The translations under genes were made by a program, and so were the position numbers. A DNA stretch of 64,000 nt from an uncultured Porphyromonadaceae bacterium (GTDB lineage: Bacteria; Bacteroidota; Bacteroidia; Bacteroidales; Muribaculaceae), in NCBI GenBank assembly GCA_902461565.1, contig CABPYL010000007.1, positions 29,321 to 93,320 on the forward strand, given 5' to 3'. Shown one piece after another: positions 61,471-64,000 of this stretch (position 1 is the first letter of the stretch; every line of letters starts with the position of its first letter). The notes under the pieces are model-generated. The model worked only from the letters and a program-made list of their open reading frames with translations, searched no databases and was not told where the DNA came from.

Positions 61471-62876
61471 AACATATCCGAACAATAATAATTGCCTTGG
61501 TCGTTGCTCCGTTGCTTGCGGCATGTTCTGCCACACGGCAATGCAGGCCCCCGGAGCTAAACCTTCCGGAGACTATCGTAGCCGGAGAAATGGATACTCT
61601 GACTATTGCTGATATGGAATGGTGGCGCTTCTATGGAGACAGCGTTCTGTGCCGGCTGATTGACCGCACGCTCGAACATAACCGCAACATCCAGGCTGCT
61701 GTATCGCATGTGGAACAACTGCGGGAATTGTATAGAATCAGCAAAGCCAATCTGTTGCCGACGATAGACATCAGGGCGACGGCAGATAATGAAACCAACG
61801 ATTATGCCGGCGAATCTTCCAAACGTGATCCGGAATTTGGTCTGAAGGCTAATCTGAATTGGGAAATCGACTTATGGGGCAATCTGCGGTGGGCGCGTCG
61901 GAAAGGCGAAGCCGAATGGCTGCTCTCGGTGGAAGACGAAAGGGCATTGCGCATGACACTTATTGCTGAAGTTGCTACATCATATTTTCAGCTTGTAGCT
62001 CTGGACAATGAGTTAGCCATTGTGCAGCGAACATTGGAAACTCGGCGCGAAGGAGTGGCCAAGGCCAAGTTACGTTTCGAAGGCGGCCTCACTTCCGAGC
62101 TTGTCTATCAGCAGGCTCAGGTTGAATACGCCACCACAGCGGCGCTTATTCCGGACCTGAAAAAGCGCATCAAAATAACAGAAAACGCTCTGTGTCTGTT
62201 AATGGGAACCTATCCCGGCGAGGAAATTATTCGCGGAGGCACAGAGGTTACATCCTTGATTCCGGATTCATTGCCAATCGGCGTGCCGTCTCAGCTGTTG
62301 CAGCGGCGACCCGATATCCGCGCCGCCGAACAGCAGCTGATATCGGCGATGAGCGGGGTAGGAGTGGCATATACCGACCGTTTTCCACGCCTTACATTTA
62401 ATTTACAGGGCGGATGGGAAAATGATGCCCTGAAAGGATTCTTCAGCTCGCCATTTTCGTATGTGGCCGGTCAGCTTATAGCGCCTGTGTTCTCGTTCGG
62501 TCGTAAAAAAGCCAGATATAAGGCGGCCCTGGCGGCGTATGATGAAAGTAGGCTGAAGTATGAGCAGGCAGTTCTGGAGGCGTTCAAGGAAACGGATGAT
62601 GCTGTAACTACATACAGCAATGTACGGGAAACGACCGCTCTGAAAATTAGTTCGCGCAATGCCGCACAGAAATATGTGGAACTCGCCGAACTGCAGTATC
62701 GCACCGGCAGCATAAATTATATTGAGGTGCTTGATGCCCAGCGCCGATATTTCGATGCCCAGATTGGTCTGAGCAACGCTGTGCGGGACGAGAATCTTGC
62801 TCTGGTACAATTGTACAAGGCTTTGGGCGGAGGTTGGCAGCAACGCTCGGCAACCGATTCGCAGGCACATCAATGA
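61467..62876 (+). CDS. TolC/OprM-type outer-membrane efflux lipoprotein
   Basis: A 469-residue outer-membrane channel with lipobox C20 (LLAAC). The two structural repeats are visible: LIDRTLEHNRNIQAAVSHVEQLRELYRISKANLLPTI with DNETNDYAG, and RPDIRAAEQQLISAMSGVGVAYTDRFPRL with the usual LQRRPD motif. EFGLKANLNWEIDLWGNLR marks the first barrel segment. It overlaps the pump by 4 bp (ATGA), completing the tripartite system. No regulator gene follows. Confidence 0.94.
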   Translation: MKHIRTIIIALVVAPLLAACSATRQCRPPELNLPETIVAGEMDTLTIADMEWWRFYGDSVLCRLIDRTLEHNRNIQAAVSHVEQLRELYRISKANLLPTIDIRATADNETNDYAGESSKRDPEFGLKANLNWEIDLWGNLRWARRKGEAEWLLSVEDERALRMTLIAEVATSYFQLVALDNELAIVQRTLETRREGVAKAKLRFEGGLTSELVYQQAQVEYATTAALIPDLKKRIKITENALCLLMGTYPGEEIIRGGTEVTSLIPDSLPIGVPSQLLQRRPDIRAAEQQLISAMSGVGVAYTDRFPRLTFNLQGGWENDALKGFFSSPFSYVAGQLIAPVFSFGRKKARYKAALAAYDESRLKYEQAVLEAFKETDDAVTTYSNVRETTALKISSRNAAQKYVELAELQYRTGSINYIEVLDAQRRYFDAQIGLSNAVRDENLALVQLYKALGGGWQQRSATDSQAHQ

Positions 62877-62941
62877 CAGGACTCGGCCTGAATTCCAAGG
62901 CCATAAGATCGATTGGAGAGCCGTAAAGATTAATTATGATA

Positions 62942-63006
62942 ACAAGAGTAGGGATTCGACACTCTATAGAAAGCTTCAAAAACGAGTGTCGGTCCCTTCT
63001 TCTTGT
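62942..63006. repeat. 65-bp imperfect inverted repeat of unknown role
   Basis: ACAAGA (62942-62947) pairs with TCTTGT (63001-63006). GGGATTCGACACTC (62951-62964) pairs with GAGTGTCGGTCCC (62984-62996) with one bulge. The loop is 19 nt. It lies 65 bp after the efflux operon stop in a 353-bp gene-free stretch. No T-run follows on either strand, so it is not a classical terminator. The rest of the stretch holds the sigma-factor promoter. Confidence 0.65.
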
Positions 63007-63074
63007 CAGCAAAATCAATCAGACCGCTTTATTGTGCAAGATGTGTTAAATAATGCAAATATGCTAACAGAATT

Positions 63075-63106
63075 CTTGCAAATAATACGGAAAAACAGTA
63101 ATTTTG
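63075..63106 (+). promoter_or_regulatory. Promoter of the ECF sigma factor gene
   Basis: CTTG (63075-63078), 20 bp, TAATTTTG (63099-63106). It gives a leader of about 120 nt. Confidence 0.65.
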
Positions 63107-63229
63107 TTTTTCGAAGACCCTGGAAGAACAGGGCAAAATAAATCAGAGCATATCACTCACCAAATTATTATTCACTTAAAAAAGCCGCCTATCGCAAAAC
63201 TCTACTCTAAATCAAAAACAGAATAGAAA

Positions 63230-63820
63230 ATGCAAAACATTAAAGAGCTCACCGACGAGCAGTTGGTAGTAGCTTACGCCTCCGGCAACAACGAAGCTTT
63301 CGATACTTTGCTTCTGCGGCACAAGGGACGATTGTTCACATACATATATCAGATGGTACGGGACCGCGACATTGCAGATGATATCTTCCAGGAAACATTT
63401 GTAAAAGCAATCACCACCATCCGCCAGGGCCGGTACAACGATATGGGCAAATTTTCCGCATGGATCACCCGTATAGCCCGCAACCTCGTAATCGACTCCT
63501 TCCGAGCCGAAAAGAGTGAAGCTGTACTCAGTACCGACGATACCAACTTCGATATCCTCAACCGCCGCGAGCTTGCCGAGGAAACGATTGAAGATGCTAT
63601 CATAGACCTGCAGATAGAAGACGACCTCCGTCGTCTTATCGACGAGCTGCCCGATACGCAACGCGAAGTGCTTAACATGCGCTTCTACCGCGATCTTTCC
63701 TTTAAGGAAATTGCCGAGCTTACCGGCGTGAGCATAAATACCGCTCTCGGGCGTATGCGTTACGCCATACTCAACCTGCGCCGCATGGCAAAGGAAAAGA
63801 ACCTTATTCTCAGCCGCTGA
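63230..63820 (+). CDS. ECF-type RNA polymerase sigma factor
   Basis: A 196-residue sigma-70 family protein with only regions 2 and 4. Region 2: AFDTLLLRHKGRLFTYIYQMVRD, then DIADDIFQETFVKAI and KFSAWITRIARNLVIDSFRAE. The acidic linker (TDDTNFDILNRRELAEE) is longer than usual. Region 4: DELPDTQREVLNMRFYRDLSFKEIAELTGVSINTALGRMRYAI, with the helix-turn-helix. No anti-sigma gene follows before the window edge; it is not beside a SusCD locus either, so it may be a housekeeping ECF factor common in Bacteroidetes. Confidence 0.9.
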   Translation: MQNIKELTDEQLVVAYASGNNEAFDTLLLRHKGRLFTYIYQMVRDRDIADDIFQETFVKAITTIRQGRYNDMGKFSAWITRIARNLVIDSFRAEKSEAVLSTDDTNFDILNRRELAEETIEDAIIDLQIEDDLRRLIDELPDTQREVLNMRFYRDLSFKEIAELTGVSINTALGRMRYAILNLRRMAKEKNLILSR

Positions 63821-63875
63821 TAATCAGCAAATTGTTGGTGCTGATAAAAAATTGAAATAAAAATAGTACCAAAAA

Positions 63876-63907
63876 TTTGGATAAAGCGCCAAAAAATTGT
63901 AACTTTG
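63876..63907 (+). promoter_or_regulatory. Promoter of tRNA-Ser
   Basis: TTTG (63876-63879), 20 bp, TAACTTTG (63900-63907): exact Bacteroidetes consensus spacing, about 38 bp before the mature tRNA 5' end. Confidence 0.8.
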
Positions 63908-63945
63908 CAGAGCAAAACGGACGAAAGCCCGCTATGCGCCACCAA

Positions 63946-64000
63946 GGAGAGGTGGGTGAGTGGCTGAAACCACCAGTTTGCTAAACTGACGTAGGAGTAA
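63946..64000 (+). tRNA. tRNA-Ser(GCU), 3' part outside window
   Basis: The acceptor 5' strand GGAGAGG, D-arm GAGTGGCTGAAACCAC, and anticodon arm CAGTTTGCTAAACTG with anticodon GCT, reading AGC/AGU codons, are all visible. The long variable arm of a serine tRNA begins at CGTAGGAGTAA and is cut by the window edge. Confidence 0.9.

Noticed and set aside
62942..63006. Rho-independent terminator of the efflux operon
   Set aside because: No T-run on either strand after the stem and a long loop, so listed as a repeat instead.
62797..63141. Plus-strand 114-codon frame after the efflux operon
   Set aside because: Starts inside the TolC-like gene in another frame and crosses the inverted repeat; Arg/Asn/Ser-rich composition without motif.
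1..64000. CRISPR arrays, insertion sequences, rRNA operons, SusCD polysaccharide loci
   Set aside because: No regularly spaced repeats, transposase-like proteins, rRNA sequence or SusC/SusD-like proteins were seen.

Overview
The window looks like chromosomal DNA of a gut Bacteroidales, most likely Muribaculaceae or a close relative (inference). The support is Bacteroidetes-type promoters (TTTG, about 20 bp, TAnnTTTG) in front of many genes, a Bacteroides-type fumarate reductase cytochrome b, two Mfa1-type (type V) fimbrial operons, DUF3575/DUF3868/DUF4906/DUF4491/DUF3943/DUF6398 families, the Bacteroidetes glycogen gene trio and a LytTR two-component system. No insertion sequence, CRISPR array or rRNA was seen. 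One tRNA-Ser(GCU) runs off the right edge.

Layout. 1-7.3 kb: the 5' part of a succinate dehydrogenase/fumarate reductase cytochrome b (minus), a small outer-membrane barrel, a DUF4491 membrane protein, an asd / cation-proton antiporter / SpoU methyltransferase operon, and a convergent phage-like amidase plus DUF6808 pair. 7.4-12.8 kb: a DUF3943 protein, then a tightly overlapping operon of two tandem serine hydrolases and two glycosyltransferases. 12.8-16.7 kb (minus): an operon led by pyrE and followed by an SRPBCC protein, a Rieske-like four-Cys lipoprotein, an SGNH hydrolase and an MBOAT O-acyltransferase. 16.8-20.7 kb: an endonuclease/exonuclease/phosphatase, a membrane UDP-sugar 4,6-dehydratase and a cytidylate-kinase-like protein. 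20.8-25.5 kb: glycogen genes (debranching enzyme, glycosyltransferase, GH57 enzyme). 25.7-28.7 kb: a large secreted modular protein.

28.8-49.1 kb is the centrepiece: two complete paralogous Mfa1-type fimbrial operons in tandem on the plus strand. Each has DUF3575, DUF3868, a major fimbrillin, an Mfa2-like anchor, an accessory fimbrillin and a DUF4906 tip-like protein, but the anchor gene sits last in the first operon and fourth in the second. Both are preceded by a conserved regulatory region of about 270 bp with a nine-G tract, a palindromic TTTGCAAA, a Bacteroidetes promoter and a conserved inverted repeat in the leader. The polymerising subunits share an SR-[AS] maturation site that the anchors lack, and the C-terminal strand of each fimbrillin matches the anchor of its own operon.

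49.1-52.1 kb (minus) is a small accessory island: a membrane protein, a zeta-like kinase with a tiny upstream partner, DUF6398 and RhuM. 52.1-54.0 kb is dnaK. 54.2-62.9 kb holds a LytTR sensor/regulator pair, divergent from a coiled-coil lipoprotein and a complete RND efflux operon. An unexplained 65-bp stem-loop, an ECF-type sigma factor and the partial tRNA-Ser close the window.
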